DNA from: Paraburkholderia sp.
Lineage (GTDB): Bacteria > Pseudomonadota > Gammaproteobacteria > Burkholderiales > Burkholderiaceae
NCBI GenBank assembly: GCA_004322045.1
Contig: SCRN01000010.1
Span: forward strand, 1 to 64,000
Length of the DNA stretch: 64,000 bases
Direction of reading: 5' to 3'
The notes beneath the pieces are model-generated. The model made no database searches. It saw only the letters and a program-made list of their open reading frames with translations, and was not told the origin of the DNA. A program made the position numbers and the translations under genes. Positions within the stretch are counted from its first letter, which is position 1; each line of letters begins with the position of its first letter. Shown piece after piece: positions 16,836 through 27,057 of this stretch.

Positions 16836-17615
16836 GTGACAGAACAAGACATCCGCGACAACGCATTTGCGATGCCCGTGCACAATCCGGCGTATCCCCG
16901 CCCGCCCTTCCGCTTTATCGACCGCGAGTATTTCATCATCTCGTACGAGACGGATAGGCGTGCGCTCGAGGCCGTCGTTCCCGAACCCTTGACGGTCGAC
17001 ACCGCAATCGTCCATTACGAATTCATCCGCATGCCCGATTCGTCGGGGTTCGGCGACTACACGGAAAGCGGCCAAGTGATCTCCGTGCTCGATGAGGACG
17101 GCAATCGAGCTAACTTCACGCACGCGATGTATCTGGACGATGAGGGCCCGATCGCGGGCGGACGCGAAATTTGGGGATTTCCCAAGAAGCTTGCCTCGCC
17201 AAAACTGTGCGTCGACGGCAAGGACACCTTGCTCGGCACGCTCGATTACGGAACGCAGCGCATCGCCACCGGAACGATGGGCTACAAATACCGCGCCCTG
17301 GACACGGAGGCCGAGCGCCGCAAGCTCGCCGACACGCCCAACTATCTGCTCAAGGTCATTCCGCATGTCGACGGCTCGGCGCGCATTTGCGAACTGGTGC
17401 GCTTCTTTCTGCGCGACGTCGAAGTGACCGGCGCATGGGAGGGGCCCGCAGCACTCGAGCTGCATCCGCACGCACTCGCATCGGTTGCCGATCTGCCTGT
17501 TCGCAAGGTCATCGGCGCACGTCACGTCATCGCCAATCTCACGCTTGATATCGGCGAAGTCGCTTACGACTATCTCGCGCCCGCCGAGCCGGTTCGGCTA
17601 GCGGCCAATCAATAG
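16836..17615 (+). CDS. adc: Acetoacetate decarboxylase
   Basis: 259 residues, normal family length. The enzyme converts acetoacetate to acetone and CO2 through a Schiff base. The lysine pair Lys117-Lys118 in [10 protein letters not shown] matches the catalytic and pKa-lowering lysines of the family. The GTG at 16836 has GAGGA 7 nt upstream. It is followed 18 bp later by a 3-hydroxybutyrate dehydrogenase and then a patatin-like lipase, so the operon appears devoted to acetoacetate / polyhydroxybutyrate breakdown products. Confidence 0.94.
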   Translation: MTEQDIRDNAFAMPVHNPAYPRPPFRFIDREYFIISYETDRRALEAVVPEPLTVDTAIVHYEFIRMPDSSGFGDYTESGQVISVLDEDGNRANFTHAMYLDDEGPIAGGREIWGFPKKLASPKLCVDGKDTLLGTLDYGTQRIATGTMGYKYRALDTEAERRKLADTPNYLLKVIPHVDGSARICELVRFFLRDVEVTGAWEGPAALELHPHALASVADLPVRKVIGARHVIANLTLDIGEVAYDYLAPAEPVRLAANQ

Positions 17616-17633
17616 GCACACGAAGGAGGACAT

Positions 17634-18416
17634 ATGGCATTGATAGATAAGGTGGCGCTCGTTACCGGAGCGGCAAGCGGCATCGGCGAAGCGTGCGCGC
17701 GCAAGCTCGCTCGAGACGGCGCAACGGTCGTGATTGCCGATCTGAATCTCGCGAACGCTCAAAAGGTTGCCGATGACATCGTTGCCACCGGCGCAAAAGC
17801 GATCGCCGTTGCAATGGACGTAACCAGCGAAGAAGCAGTCAACGCGGGCGTCGCCGAAACCGTCAAACAGTTGGGTGGCCTCGACGTGCTCGTGTCGAAC
17901 GCCGGCATTCAAATCGTCAACCGAATTGAGGACTATTCGTTCTCCGACTGGAAGAAGATGTTGGCCATACACCTCGACGGGGCGTTTCTCACGACCAAGG
18001 CTGCTCTCAAGCATATGTATGCGTCCAACAAAGGTGGCGCTGTCATCTACATGGGCTCCGTCCATTCGCACGAAGCGTCCCAACTGAAGTCGGCCTATGT
18101 GACCGCCAAACACGGGCTTCTCGGCCTCGCCCGTGTCGTCGCAAAAGAAGGCGGCCCGCGCGGTGTGCGCGCGAATGTCGTGTGTCCGGGCTTCGTGAGG
18201 ACCCCGTTGGTCGACAAGCAAATCCCCGAGCAGGCAAAGACACTGGGGATCTCCCCCCAGCAGGTGGTGAAGGACGTGATGCTCAGGGAAACAGTGGACG
18301 GCGCGTTCACATCGCTCGCCGACGTGGCCGACACAGTTGCATTCCTCGCCGGCTTCGACTCGAACGCGCTCACGGGCCAATCGATTGTGGTCAGCCACGG
18401 CTGGTTCATGCAGTAG
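17634..18416 (+). CDS. bdhA: 3-hydroxybutyrate dehydrogenase
   Basis: A 260-residue classical short-chain dehydrogenase interconverting 3-hydroxybutyrate and acetoacetate with NAD. The dinucleotide motif TGAASGIG is at residues 11-18, SNAG at 88-91, and catalytic Ser142, Tyr155 and Lys159 lie in [21 protein letters not shown]. The C-terminal [15 protein letters not shown] is typical of the BdhA subfamily. AAGGAGG lies just before the ATG. It is the middle gene of the adc operon and shares substrate with adc. Confidence 0.93.
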   Translation: MALIDKVALVTGAASGIGEACARKLARDGATVVIADLNLANAQKVADDIVATGAKAIAVAMDVTSEEAVNAGVAETVKQLGGLDVLVSNAGIQIVNRIEDYSFSDWKKMLAIHLDGAFLTTKAALKHMYASNKGGAVIYMGSVHSHEASQLKSAYVTAKHGLLGLARVVAKEGGPRGVRANVVCPGFVRTPLVDKQIPEQAKTLGISPQQVVKDVMLRETVDGAFTSLADVADTVAFLAGFDSNALTGQSIVVSHGWFMQ

Positions 18417-18426
18417 GGAGACGACC

Positions 18427-19698
18427 ATGGATTCGCGTCAGCGCAACAAACTGAGACAGCCCCACCGCATCACCCTTCCCGCATATGACGAAATCGGACT
18501 CGTGCTGCAGGGCGGCGGCGCGCTCGGCTCATATCAGGCCGGCGTATATGAGGGCATGGCCGAGGTCGGCGTGGAACCGACGCGAATATCCGGGGTATCC
18601 ATCGGGGCGTTGAACACGGCGATCATCGCGGGCAACGCGCCCGCCGATCGAGCGCAGGCCCTGCGCGACTTCTGGAACACCATCAGTCAGCCTGCCGACG
18701 TCATTTCGCATGTCGGCGCAAACATTCCGGCATGGGCGGGGCTCGCAGAAATCGGACGAAAGTGGTCGAGTGCTTGGGCCGCGACGCGCACCCTGATGGA
18801 GGGTCAGCGCGGGTTCTTCTCACCGCGCATGCATGTGCCTTTCGCCGGGCTTGGCGAAAAACGCCCGGACCAAGTCAGCTATTACGACACATCCGCGCTG
18901 CGCGAGACGCTGTTGCAGCACGCAAACTTCGACCGCATCAACGACGGGAACATTCGCGTATCCGTTGGGGCCGTCAACGTGCGCACGGGTAATCTCGTTT
19001 ACTTCGACAATTCCAAAATGCGTCTGGCACCGGAACATTTCATCGCATCCGGCGCGCTGCCACCGGGCTTTCCCGCCGTCGAAATCGATGGGGAGTTTTA
19101 CTGGGACGGGGGGCTCGTTTCGAACACGCCACTCACCGAGATCATCCGGGAAAGCCAGCATAAGGACACCCTCGTTTTCCAAATCGATCTGTGGAGTTCG
19201 AGAGGTAAGCTGCCAGGCGACCTCCTCGATGTCAGCGAGCGCACCAAGGACATTCAATATTCCAGCCGTACGCGAGCGATCACCGCGTTCATGTCGCAGA
19301 ACCAGAAGCACGCGCGAATGATCAAGGCGCTGCTCGAGCACATTCCCGAGAAGGTGCGGCTTGCGCACCCGTTGTTGCAAGAGGCGCAGAAGACGGCAAA
19401 CGGCAGTGCCGTGAACGTCGTGCATCTGATCTACAAGAACAAGTCCTTCGAGGGGCATTACAAGGACTACGAATTCAGCAAAGACACGATGCGCGAGCAT
19501 TGGGCGAGCGGTCTCGAGGATATTCGCCGTTCGTTTGGGCACCCCGAGTGGTTCGAGGTCCCGAGCCGCGAAATTGGCTTCGTCACGCGAGACGTGCATC
19601 GATACCGGCAAGAGGCCGATGAAAGCACCGGCCCGGGCCTGCAGGCGTTGCCGCAATCGGCACCCTCGCCCAACGAAGCACTGTCTGGCGTGAAGTAG
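18427..19698 (+). CDS. Patatin-like phospholipase (DUF3734-containing)
   Basis: 423 residues. The patatin catalytic dyad is visible: Ser58 in GVSIG and Asp227 in WDGG, with the oxyanion loop GGGALGSYQ at 29-37. The C-terminal part from about residue 300 (a TRAITAFMSQNQKHARMIKALL-like helix, cited in part, then HLIYKN) fits the DUF3734 extension. The ATG at 18427 lies 10 bp after the dehydrogenase stop. In this operon context it is most likely a lipase or an intracellular polyhydroxybutyrate depolymerase-like esterase; the substrate is inferred. Confidence 0.9.
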   Translation: MDSRQRNKLRQPHRITLPAYDEIGLVLQGGGALGSYQAGVYEGMAEVGVEPTRISGVSIGALNTAIIAGNAPADRAQALRDFWNTISQPADVISHVGANIPAWAGLAEIGRKWSSAWAATRTLMEGQRGFFSPRMHVPFAGLGEKRPDQVSYYDTSALRETLLQHANFDRINDGNIRVSVGAVNVRTGNLVYFDNSKMRLAPEHFIASGALPPGFPAVEIDGEFYWDGGLVSNTPLTEIIRESQHKDTLVFQIDLWSSRGKLPGDLLDVSERTKDIQYSSRTRAITAFMSQNQKHARMIKALLEHIPEKVRLAHPLLQEAQKTANGSAVNVVHLIYKNKSFEGHYKDYEFSKDTMREHWASGLEDIRRSFGHPEWFEVPSREIGFVTRDVHRYRQEADESTGPGLQALPQSAPSPNEALSGVK

Positions 19699-19801
19699 CG
19701 GCGTGTCGAGTCCTGACGAGTCCATCGCTCTGGCACCGCATCATCACTAAAAAGCTGCGAATGATGTCACAAACGGAGGCGCTGATACGTCCTATCCTCC
19801 C

Positions 19802-20821
19802 ATGGACTCACCGACCCGCACTCCCATGCCAGATTCACCGTCACGCTGCTCCACCGTAAGCATCGACGATCCGTTCGCAAACAGGTTTGCGACCAGTTTC
19901 GCCGGCGTCGTTTCGTTTCTTGCCGTTGCCAGCGAAGGCAGCTTTGCCCGCGCGGGCGACCGCCTCGGCATCGGCCGCTCCTCGGTTAGCCGCAACGTGC
20001 AGAAGCTCGAAGCCCAGCTCGATACGCGTCTCTTCCTGCGCACGACACGCCGTACGTCGCTCACGCGCGAAGGCGAGCTTTTCTACGAGAATTGTCAGCC
20101 TGGCATGGAGCGCATCGCCCAGGCGCTGGAAGACATGCGGGAGCTGCGCAACGGGCCGCCGCGCGGCCTTCTGCGCATAGGCTCCACGCCCGGCTTCGGC
20201 CGCAAAATCGTCGCACCGCTGCTGCGAGGCTTTCACAGACAATACCCCGAGATCGCCCTGGAGTTGCTGCTGGACGACCGCCCCGCCGACTTCACGGCCG
20301 ATCGCGTCGATGTATCGTTTCGCGATGGGCGCATGGAGGACAGCGGGATCGTCGCGCGGCAACTGATACCGATGCAGATGATCGTCTGCGCGTCGCCCGC
20401 TTATGCGCGCCTTCACGGCTTGCCGCGGCATGTCGATGAGCTGGTGAACCATCGCTGCATCAACTTCCGAACCGCCTCGGGGCGTGTCAGGGCGTGGGAC
20501 TTCAAGGTCGACGGTGTGGCGCAGCGGCGCCAGCCTGTCGCGCTGCACACGTTCAACGACGCGGACCTGATCCTACAGGCGGTGCGCGACGGCGTGGGCA
20601 TTGCACAGTTGCCGGCCTATCTGGTTTGCGATCTGCTCGCCACCGGGCAACTCCTCCACTGCCTCGCGCAGCATGTGCCCGACGAAGGCGGCCACTACCT
20701 CTGCTATCTGAGCCGCAAGCATCTTCCCGCTCGGATCCGCGTGTTCATCGACTACATGACCGAACACACTAGAGCCCTCGATCTGCAGTGCCTGACGGCC
20801 ACCTTATCCACCATCGCATGA
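19802..20821 (+). CDS. LysR-family regulator (paralogue 1 of 2)
   Basis: 339 residues with an N-terminal winged helix (VSFLAVASEGSFARAGDRLG, then GRSSVSRNVQKLEAQLDTRLFLRTTR) and a substrate-binding domain beginning GLLRIGSTPGFGRKIVAPLL. A leader of about 30 residues precedes the helix-turn-helix. It is a clear paralogue of the LysR gene at 27058-28083, sharing long blocks such as NVQKLE, TRLFLRTTR, LIPMQMI and FNDxDLxLQAV. It stands upstream of an ohr-like gene in the same direction, 282 bp away. An atypical regulator for Ohr, which is usually under MarR-type OhrR. Confidence 0.92.
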   Translation: MDSPTRTPMPDSPSRCSTVSIDDPFANRFATSFAGVVSFLAVASEGSFARAGDRLGIGRSSVSRNVQKLEAQLDTRLFLRTTRRTSLTREGELFYENCQPGMERIAQALEDMRELRNGPPRGLLRIGSTPGFGRKIVAPLLRGFHRQYPEIALELLLDDRPADFTADRVDVSFRDGRMEDSGIVARQLIPMQMIVCASPAYARLHGLPRHVDELVNHRCINFRTASGRVRAWDFKVDGVAQRRQPVALHTFNDADLILQAVRDGVGIAQLPAYLVCDLLATGQLLHCLAQHVPDEGGHYLCYLSRKHLPARIRVFIDYMTEHTRALDLQCLTATLSTIA

Positions 20822-21103
20822 TGGCAGCCCCGAATCGCGCTGCGTCGACTGATGCTTCCGATGCAACACAGTGGGACCCTACGCGCGCCTATCGCATGAG
20901 CTAGCGCACGCCTAAGATGCTTCTTATGCGCATGGCATGCCCATCGCGCCCAAGTCTGCAACGCACCGACAAGCACTTACGCAATTCGACCCAAGCCAGG
21001 CTCGTCAGCCGAGGCCAATGCACATCCTGGCACCTTCGATCTCGAAGCTGGCTCAAAGAGACAAACACCGAAAAATAAGCGGCAATCACCTATGAGGCGC
21101 GCC

Positions 21104-21619
21104 ATGACCAGATTGCGTCCCCCGCCACTGACCCTGCTCGACAAGTATCACGGGAAAGACACGCAAACGCTGTATTCGACTACCGTCACAGTAACAGGCG
21201 GTGACGCGGGTCACGGGCGCGCGTCGGGCATTGCCCGCTCCGATGATGGCCAACTCGGAGTCGACTTGCGAATGCCGAAGGCGCTGGGCGGCCCAGGCGG
21301 CGGCACCAATCCGGAGCAGTTATTTGCGGCGGGCTACGCGGCCTGCTTTCATGGCGCGCTGAGTCTGCTCGCGGCACGCGCGGGCGTTCCTATTCCCGGC
21401 TCAGCCGTGGACGTCACCGTCGACTTCGACCGCGATCCTGTCGATGGTCTGTTCAAGCTAACGGCGCACACTCGCGTCCATTTGCCCGGCGTCGCGCGCG
21501 CCGCCGCCGAGGAACTCGTGCGCAACACCGAACGCTTTTGCCCATACACGAAGATGGCGCGGCACGGTATCGAGAACATCGTCGCGCTCGTTCCACTGGA
21601 GGACGCCGGCAACGCGTAA
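21104..21619 (+). CDS. Ohr/OsmC-family organic hydroperoxide reductase (paralogue 1 of 2)
   Basis: About 171 residues, longer than the usual 140 because of an N-terminal PPPLTLLDKYHGKD extension. The Ohr signatures are present: GGTNPEQLFAAGYAACFHGAL carries the peroxidatic Cys (quoted as two overlapping parts NPEQLFAAGYAAC and CFHGAL), and ERFCPYTKMARHG carries the resolving Cys. The family reduces organic and fatty-acid hydroperoxides with lipoyl reductants. The ATG at 21104 aligns with the paralogue at 28569; an ATG four codons earlier is possible. Convergent with the EmrB-like gene. Confidence 0.9.
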   Translation: MTRLRPPPLTLLDKYHGKDTQTLYSTTVTVTGGDAGHGRASGIARSDDGQLGVDLRMPKALGGPGGGTNPEQLFAAGYAACFHGALSLLAARAGVPIPGSAVDVTVDFDRDPVDGLFKLTAHTRVHLPGVARAAAEELVRNTERFCPYTKMARHGIENIVALVPLEDAGNA

Positions 21620-21662
21620 TGCGGTGCGCCCGAAGGATGGGCCACGCTGAAAATGGCCTGGC

Positions 21663-23216
21663 TCAGTGCCCGGCTACCGCCCCTGCTCCGCTGCCCTTGC
21701 CGGGCTTGGTGAGCCAGACAAGCGGAATGATGACGATGAAGACGATCGACGAGAGCCAGAAGATATCGTTTAGACCAAGCATGGCAGCCTGCGCATTCAG
21801 AGCGTGCTCGAAAAACGCCGTGGCCCGGTCCATGCCTCCACCGAGCATCGCGTGGAAATCCGCGATAGTGCTCGTATAGCGGGGATTGTCGACGCTCGAC
21901 TGTTCCGCGAGTTGCGCATGATGCAGGATCGTGCGTTCGTTCCAGCCCGTGGAGATCAACGACGTGCCGACGCCGCCCGCGAAGACGCGCGCGAAGTTGG
22001 ACAGGCCGGCGGCGGCCGGAATCTTGTCGGGGGATAGTCCGGATAGGATGATGGCGGTAAGCGGGGTGAAAAAGAGCGCCATCGGAATGCCTTGCAGCAA
22101 CGTAGGCAGCACCAAGGTATATGCATCGACGCCCGTCGTGTAGTGCGAGCGCATCAAGAACACGCCTGCGAAGCCGAGGAAGGCCAGCGTAGCGAGGACG
22201 CGCGCATCGGACTTCGGCATGACCTTCGCCATCACGGGTGCGAGCACGACGGCGAAAATCCCCAGCGGCGCCGTCACGAGGCCGGCATCGACCGAACGAT
22301 AGCCGAGATAACCCTGAATCCACTGCGGCAGAATCACGAGGTTCGAGAAGAACACGGCGTACGAGACCGAGATCGCGATTGTGCCGCCGCGAAAATTGCG
22401 TTCCGCAAAGAGGCGAAGCTCGACGATCGGATTCGTCTCCGTCAACTCCCAGATCAGGAAAAACAGAAAGCTGATGCCCGCGACGGCCGCGAGCGTGCAG
22501 ATCACCGGCGAGCTGAACCAGTCTAGATCCTTGCCCTTGTCGAGCATGATCTGTAGCGAGGCGACCCACGCGATCAGCGACAGCAGGCCGACCTTGTCGA
22601 TCGGTAGCTTGCGCGTCGCAGATTCACGGTCGCGGTAGATCACCCAAGTCACGGCTGCGGCAAACAGGCCGACGGGAATATTGATGAAGAAGATCCACGA
22701 CCAGCTATAGCTGTCGGTGATCCAACCGCCCAGTGCAGGACCGGCGATCGGCCCGACGGTCGCCGTCATCGCCCACAGCGATAATGCCGTCGCGCTTCTT
22801 TCCTTCGGATATGAGCCGAGCAGAATGGCCTGCGAAAGCGGAATCAGCGGACCGGCAACAGCGCCCTGCAGCACGCGCGCGGCGAGCAGCACGATCAGGT
22901 TCGGCGCCACGCCGCACAGCCACGACGAAAACACGAAGAGCACGATCGCGGCCACGAACAGCTTGATCTGGCCCAAGCGCTGCGTGAGCCAGCCCGTCAA
23001 CGGAATCGCAACGGCATTGGCCGCCGAGAACAGGGTGATCACCCAGGTGCCCTCGTCGACGGATACGCCGAGGTTGCCCGAGATCGTCGGAATCGCAACG
23101 TTGGCAATCGAAGAATCAAGCACGTTCATGAACGTCGCTAGCGCAACGGCGATTGTCGCGAGGACCAGCTTGCCGCCGGTCAGCGGCGGCAGTGCACGTT
23201 GTGTCGGGGGATTCAT
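21663..23216 (-). CDS. emrB: EmrB/FarB-like MFS drug efflux transporter (DHA2, 14 TM)
   Basis: 517 residues with 14 hydrophobic segments. It has the DHA2 features LDSSIANVAIPTISGNLGVS in TM1, WVITLFSAANAVAIPLTGWL in TM2, and the motif C-like GPALGGWITDSYSWSWIFFI region after TM5. It pumps hydrophobic compounds by proton antiport through the EmrA-type adaptor and an outer-membrane factor, both encoded upstream on the same strand. It is the last gene of the three-gene operon. The substrate is not predictable from sequence. Confidence 0.93.
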   Translation of the reverse strand: MNPPTQRALPPLTGGKLVLATIAVALATFMNVLDSSIANVAIPTISGNLGVSVDEGTWVITLFSAANAVAIPLTGWLTQRLGQIKLFVAAIVLFVFSSWLCGVAPNLIVLLAARVLQGAVAGPLIPLSQAILLGSYPKERSATALSLWAMTATVGPIAGPALGGWITDSYSWSWIFFINIPVGLFAAAVTWVIYRDRESATRKLPIDKVGLLSLIAWVASLQIMLDKGKDLDWFSSPVICTLAAVAGISFLFFLIWELTETNPIVELRLFAERNFRGGTIAISVSYAVFFSNLVILPQWIQGYLGYRSVDAGLVTAPLGIFAVVLAPVMAKVMPKSDARVLATLAFLGFAGVFLMRSHYTTGVDAYTLVLPTLLQGIPMALFFTPLTAIILSGLSPDKIPAAAGLSNFARVFAGGVGTSLISTGWNERTILHHAQLAEQSSVDNPRYTSTIADFHAMLGGGMDRATAFFEHALNAQAAMLGLNDIFWLSSIVFIVIIPLVWLTKPGKGSGAGAVAGH

Positions 23217-23321
23217 CTGGCTTCCGGAGTGAAAACTTTGACAAGGCCGGTGTGTTCATCGGGCCTGTCAGATGATTGAATGAACGAGGACGCGATCTTC
23301 AGATGCGCGTGGGAGTGCAAC

Positions 23322-24644
23322 TTAGCCCGCGCGCCGTCTGTCATCGCTCGGGTTTAGCTTCTCGCTCGCGTCGTGCTTTGCGGAGCGCATCCGCGATACG
23401 ACGTTGTCCGTGGGCGCCGCATTCAAGGGGGCGAGATTCCGGGCGATAATCTTCTCGATCTCGGCATCTGCCTGTGCACCATATTCGGCGAATACCGCCG
23501 TGCGATATGACGTATTGGCGGCGGCGGCGAGCTGCGGGCCGGCGCTGTCGTGCGTATCCACATCGACCGACATCGACAGGCCGATGCGCAGCGGATGCGC
23601 GTCGAGCTCCTTCTGATCGAGCTCGATGCGCGCCGGCAGCCGCTGCACGATCTTGATCCAGTTGCCTGTTGCGTTCTGCGCCGGCAAGCTAGCGAACGCG
23701 CTGCCCGTGCCAGCCGAGAAACCGACGACATGGCCGTGATACTTGACCTTGTCGCCATATACATCGGCCGTGAGCGTCACGGGTTGACCGATGCGCATGT
23801 TGCGCAACTGGCTCTCCTTGAAGTTCGCGTCGACCCACACGCCATCGAGCGGCACGATCGCCATCAATGGCATACCGGGCGATACGCGCTGGCCGACCTG
23901 TACTGCGCGCTTCGCGACATAGCCGGTGACGGGTGCAGGCAGCGTGTCGCGCGCGTACGCAAGATAGGCATCGCGCACCTTTGACGCAGCAGCCTGCACG
24001 TTCGGGTGCTCAGCGATCGTCGTGCGGTCGGTCAAGGCGTGGTTCGCTTGCGCTTGTTGACGCGCGGCATCGAGCGCGGCCTGCGCGGCCGTCACGGTGT
24101 CGCTAGCGTGCGCGATGTCTTCGGCCGACACCGCTCCCGTGCTGGCCACGGCTTGGCGGCGGCGCAAATCGTCCTGCGCGCGGGCCAGCTCGGACTGCTT
24201 TTGTGCAACGTTCGCCGCATAGAACGCGTTGTTCACATACAGACGGCTGACTTGCCGCACGGTCTGTCCCAGCATCGCTTCGGCGTTGCCGAGTGCGACT
24301 TTCGCATCGGCGCTGTCGAGCGTGACGACCGGGTCGCCGGCCTTCACGATCTGTGTGTCGTCGGCGTTCACGGCGACGACGGTGCCCGCCACCTGCGGCG
24401 TCAGTTGCACGAGGTTGCCGCTGACATATGCATCGTCGGTCGATTCGTGGTAGCGCGCATAGGTCGTGTAGTACACGCCATACGCCGCCGCCGACACGAC
24501 GACAGCCACGCCGAGCAGCGCGAGCAGCACCTTACGTTTAAGTGTATTGGGTGGGTTCGCAATAGGCGGTTGCGCCGGTGTCGCGTCGCGTTTCGCAGCC
24601 GCCGCGCGGGCCTCCTGACGTTCTGGCGCGTTGATTTCGCTCAT
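23322..24644 (-). CDS. emrA: EmrA/HlyD-like membrane fusion protein
   Basis: 440 residues. One N-terminal membrane anchor (KVLLALLGVAVVVSAAAYGVY) is followed by a lipoyl half (YVSGNLVQLTPQVAGTVVAV), a long coiled coil (about residues 130-215), the second lipoyl half with LPAPVTGYVAKRAVQVGQRV, and the beta-barrel signature DGVWVDANFKESQLRNMRIG. The C-terminal 75 residues extend past the usual end and carry a charged tail. It bridges EmrB and the outer-membrane factor. It lies 34 bp after the outer-membrane factor gene and 105 bp before emrB. Confidence 0.93.
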   Translation of the reverse strand: MSEINAPERQEARAAAAKRDATPAQPPIANPPNTLKRKVLLALLGVAVVVSAAAYGVYYTTYARYHESTDDAYVSGNLVQLTPQVAGTVVAVNADDTQIVKAGDPVVTLDSADAKVALGNAEAMLGQTVRQVSRLYVNNAFYAANVAQKQSELARAQDDLRRRQAVASTGAVSAEDIAHASDTVTAAQAALDAARQQAQANHALTDRTTIAEHPNVQAAASKVRDAYLAYARDTLPAPVTGYVAKRAVQVGQRVSPGMPLMAIVPLDGVWVDANFKESQLRNMRIGQPVTLTADVYGDKVKYHGHVVGFSAGTGSAFASLPAQNATGNWIKIVQRLPARIELDQKELDAHPLRIGLSMSVDVDTHDSAGPQLAAAANTSYRTAVFAEYGAQADAEIEKIIARNLAPLNAAPTDNVVSRMRSAKHDASEKLNPSDDRRRAG

Positions 24645-24678
24645 TTCAATTCTCCCGGCAGATTTGATGGGTCACCGC

Positions 24679-26196
24679 TCAGCGCGCGGCGACGGTAGAC
24701 GGATTGCGGGCAGACGCAACAGCGCGCCGCGCCGCCGCGGAATCTGCGTTCGACGTGTCGACGAAACCACCGCCCAGTGCGCTGGCCAGCCCAATCTGCT
24801 GATCGCGACGGTCCGTGCGCAAGTTGGCGACGGAGCGGTCGGCGGCAAGCGCGTTGACGTCTGCGTTCAAGATCGTCAGTTGGTTCGTGAGACCGGCCTT
24901 GTACTGCACGAGCGCGAGTTCGGCGGCCTGGCGCGCTGCGGACTGCGCGGTCTGCGCATCGACAAGTTGCGCGTCCGTCGAACGCACGTCGGCGAGCTGC
25001 GTGGCCACTTCGCTTAGCGCCGTCACGAGCGCCTGGTTGTAGGTCGCGACGGCGGAGTCGAAGTCGGCATAGCGGCCTTTGAGTTGCGCGCGCAGTTCGC
25101 CTGCGTCGAAGATGGGCAAGTGGATTGCCGGACCGGCCGAGGCCACGCGGCTCGCCGCCGTCAGAAAGCGCCCAAAGCCGAAAGCGTCGAGACCGATTGC
25201 GGCGCTCAGGTTGATGTCGGGATAGAACTGCGCCTTTGCTTCCTTCACGTCGTGCGTCATCGCGTCGACACGCCAGCGCGCAGCAACGATCTCCGGCCGG
25301 CGGCTCACGAGATCGGCGGGCAGATTGTCGGGCAGGCGCACTTCGTCGCCGGCGCCGAGCACAGGGCGCGTGATCCGCAGCCCACGGTCGGGACCCGCGC
25401 CGAGCAGCGCGGCGATCTGATAGCGCGTCGTAAGGATCTGTCCGTCGAGCGAGCTCAGCGCAACACGGCTTGTCGCGAGATTGGCCTGCGCGGTCTTGCG
25501 TTCGACCTCGGTTTCCAGGCCCATCGCGATGCGGCCTGCGGTGATGCGCTCGATCTGCTCGCGCTTTTCGATTTCCTGTTGCTCGATATCGCGCAACGCA
25601 TACAGATGCGCCAGCTGGTTATAGGTACGGGCAATCGACGTGGTCAACGTCAGCTTGACGACTTCCGCATCGGCCCGGCTTGCCTGAAGCTGCGAGATCG
25701 CTGCTTTCAACGCCTCCCGGTTCTTGCCCCACAGATCGAGATCGTATGAGGCGCTCAGCAGGCCCTTGTTCTCGGTCTGCCACGAGCCGGCAAAAGGCGG
25801 CGGCATGAACGTCGTATTCGAGAACTGTTGGCGCGTGAGCGAATAGCCCGCATCGACGCGAGGCATCGTGCCGGCCTTTGCTGTCTCGCTGTACGCCGAT
25901 GCCGCTGCAATGCGCGCACGCGTCTGCGCTAGCGTCGGGCTGCTTTTCAACGCTTCGTCGATCAGCGCTTTGAGTTGCGCGTCGCCGAACTGGTCGGCCC
26001 AATTGGCGGCGGGCCAATGGCCTTGCTCGGCGGGAAGGCTTTGCTGCGTCGCGTACTCCTGCGGCTCGGCCGTTCTCGCGTCGCTGTGAATCCCGGCGTA
26101 GTTCGCGCACGCCGATAGCGCGAACGCGACCATCACCGACATAGCCAGTTTCAGTGCGCCTGATGCGAACCGACCGGTGTTTGACTGAATGCTCAT
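24679..26196 (-). CDS. NodT-family outer-membrane efflux lipoprotein (TolC/OprM type)
   Basis: 505 residues. The signal peptide ends in lipobox ALSAC with Cys30. Two outer-membrane efflux repeats follow, with the recognisable ALIDEALKSSPTLAQTRARI, YDLDLWGKNREALKAA, RPEIVAARWRVDAMTHDVKE and YNQALVTALSEVATQLADV. It is the first gene of the efflux operon, so the complete tripartite pump EmrA-EmrB-OMF is encoded together. A 100-bp spacer separates it from the LRAT-like gene upstream. Confidence 0.93.
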   Translation of the reverse strand: MSIQSNTGRFASGALKLAMSVMVAFALSACANYAGIHSDARTAEPQEYATQQSLPAEQGHWPAANWADQFGDAQLKALIDEALKSSPTLAQTRARIAAASAYSETAKAGTMPRVDAGYSLTRQQFSNTTFMPPPFAGSWQTENKGLLSASYDLDLWGKNREALKAAISQLQASRADAEVVKLTLTTSIARTYNQLAHLYALRDIEQQEIEKREQIERITAGRIAMGLETEVERKTAQANLATSRVALSSLDGQILTTRYQIAALLGAGPDRGLRITRPVLGAGDEVRLPDNLPADLVSRRPEIVAARWRVDAMTHDVKEAKAQFYPDINLSAAIGLDAFGFGRFLTAASRVASAGPAIHLPIFDAGELRAQLKGRYADFDSAVATYNQALVTALSEVATQLADVRSTDAQLVDAQTAQSAARQAAELALVQYKAGLTNQLTILNADVNALAADRSVANLRTDRRDQQIGLASALGGGFVDTSNADSAAARRAVASARNPSTVAAR

Positions 26197-26297
26197 TTTC
26201 TGGCCTATCAGATCGTTGAATTAACATGTTCTCTGTCGAGAACTGTCGTGCGCATCCTTTCCGATTGCGCGTTCGGCTCGATGCGAAGCCGCCGAAG

Positions 26298-26798
26298 TTA
26301 AACTGCAAGCTCCCCGACACCCCGGCTTCGCGCGATCGCGAAGTGGCTGCGTCCCGTCCTCGAAAGCACAAGTAGCGTTTTGATACCGGCCCATGGATTC
26401 ATTAGGCAACGGCGTACTTGTTCACTGCGTCCGACGCCTCGCAAACACCATGTACAGAAGTGCTCGCAGTTATTGGTCAGCAGTTGATACCGATCCTCGC
26501 CGAGGCGGGACCTGGCTCGCTCCACGGCATCGGATCCCGTGTAGATGGCATCAGGCTCGGACTGAACTCTTATTCGTTTTCCCGCTGCAAATCCGCGCAG
26601 CGAAATATATTCAATGGGGCGTCGTTTTGCGGAATGGTGAAATCCACCGTAATGAATAACACGCCCATTTCCTACATAGATTCCATGGTGTGTATAGCCT
26701 TCTCGCTCACTGACGAGATGCGCGCCCACTGCAACAGTGAGTTCCGCGCCGGTCGCCACGGGCGAAATCGCAAACCAATCGATATACGGAGTTTCCAT
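26298..26798 (-). CDS. LRAT-domain protein (NlpC/P60-superfamily acyltransferase-like)
   Basis: 166 residues. The LRAT core is visible: a His in GYTHHGIYVGNGRVIHYGG (about residues 35-52) and the catalytic Cys111 in NNCEHFCTWCLRG. In eukaryotes this circularly permuted fold performs thioester acyl transfer onto lipids; bacterial members are mostly uncharacterised. No signal peptide or clear membrane span is seen, though the C-terminus has GIKTLLVLSRTG. It is a single gene between the efflux operon and a LysR regulator. Function here is unknown; lipid acyl exchange is an inference. Confidence 0.82.
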   Translation of the reverse strand: METPYIDWFAISPVATGAELTVAVGAHLVSEREGYTHHGIYVGNGRVIHYGGFHHSAKRRPIEYISLRGFAAGKRIRVQSEPDAIYTGSDAVERARSRLGEDRYQLLTNNCEHFCTWCLRGVGRSEQVRRCLMNPWAGIKTLLVLSRTGRSHFAIARSRGVGELAV

Positions 26799-27057
26799 GG
26801 CGAGCCGTCAATGTCATATCCGCAGCGCTGAGCGCCGCTCGCAGGCGTCATGCATACATACGCAGAAGCGCCAATGCTCGACTAACACCCTCGACGATTC
26901 GGCCACTCAGTCGTGTCGATCGCCGATTCCATGACGCAATAGTAGGAGCCGAGCCGCCAGCTCGGTAGATACGCGGCAGACCACTCACTGTTGCCGTGTC
27001 GACACCAATGGATGCCGCCGGAAGAGGTCGCCTCGCTTGTGCGCTACGTGAATCGCG

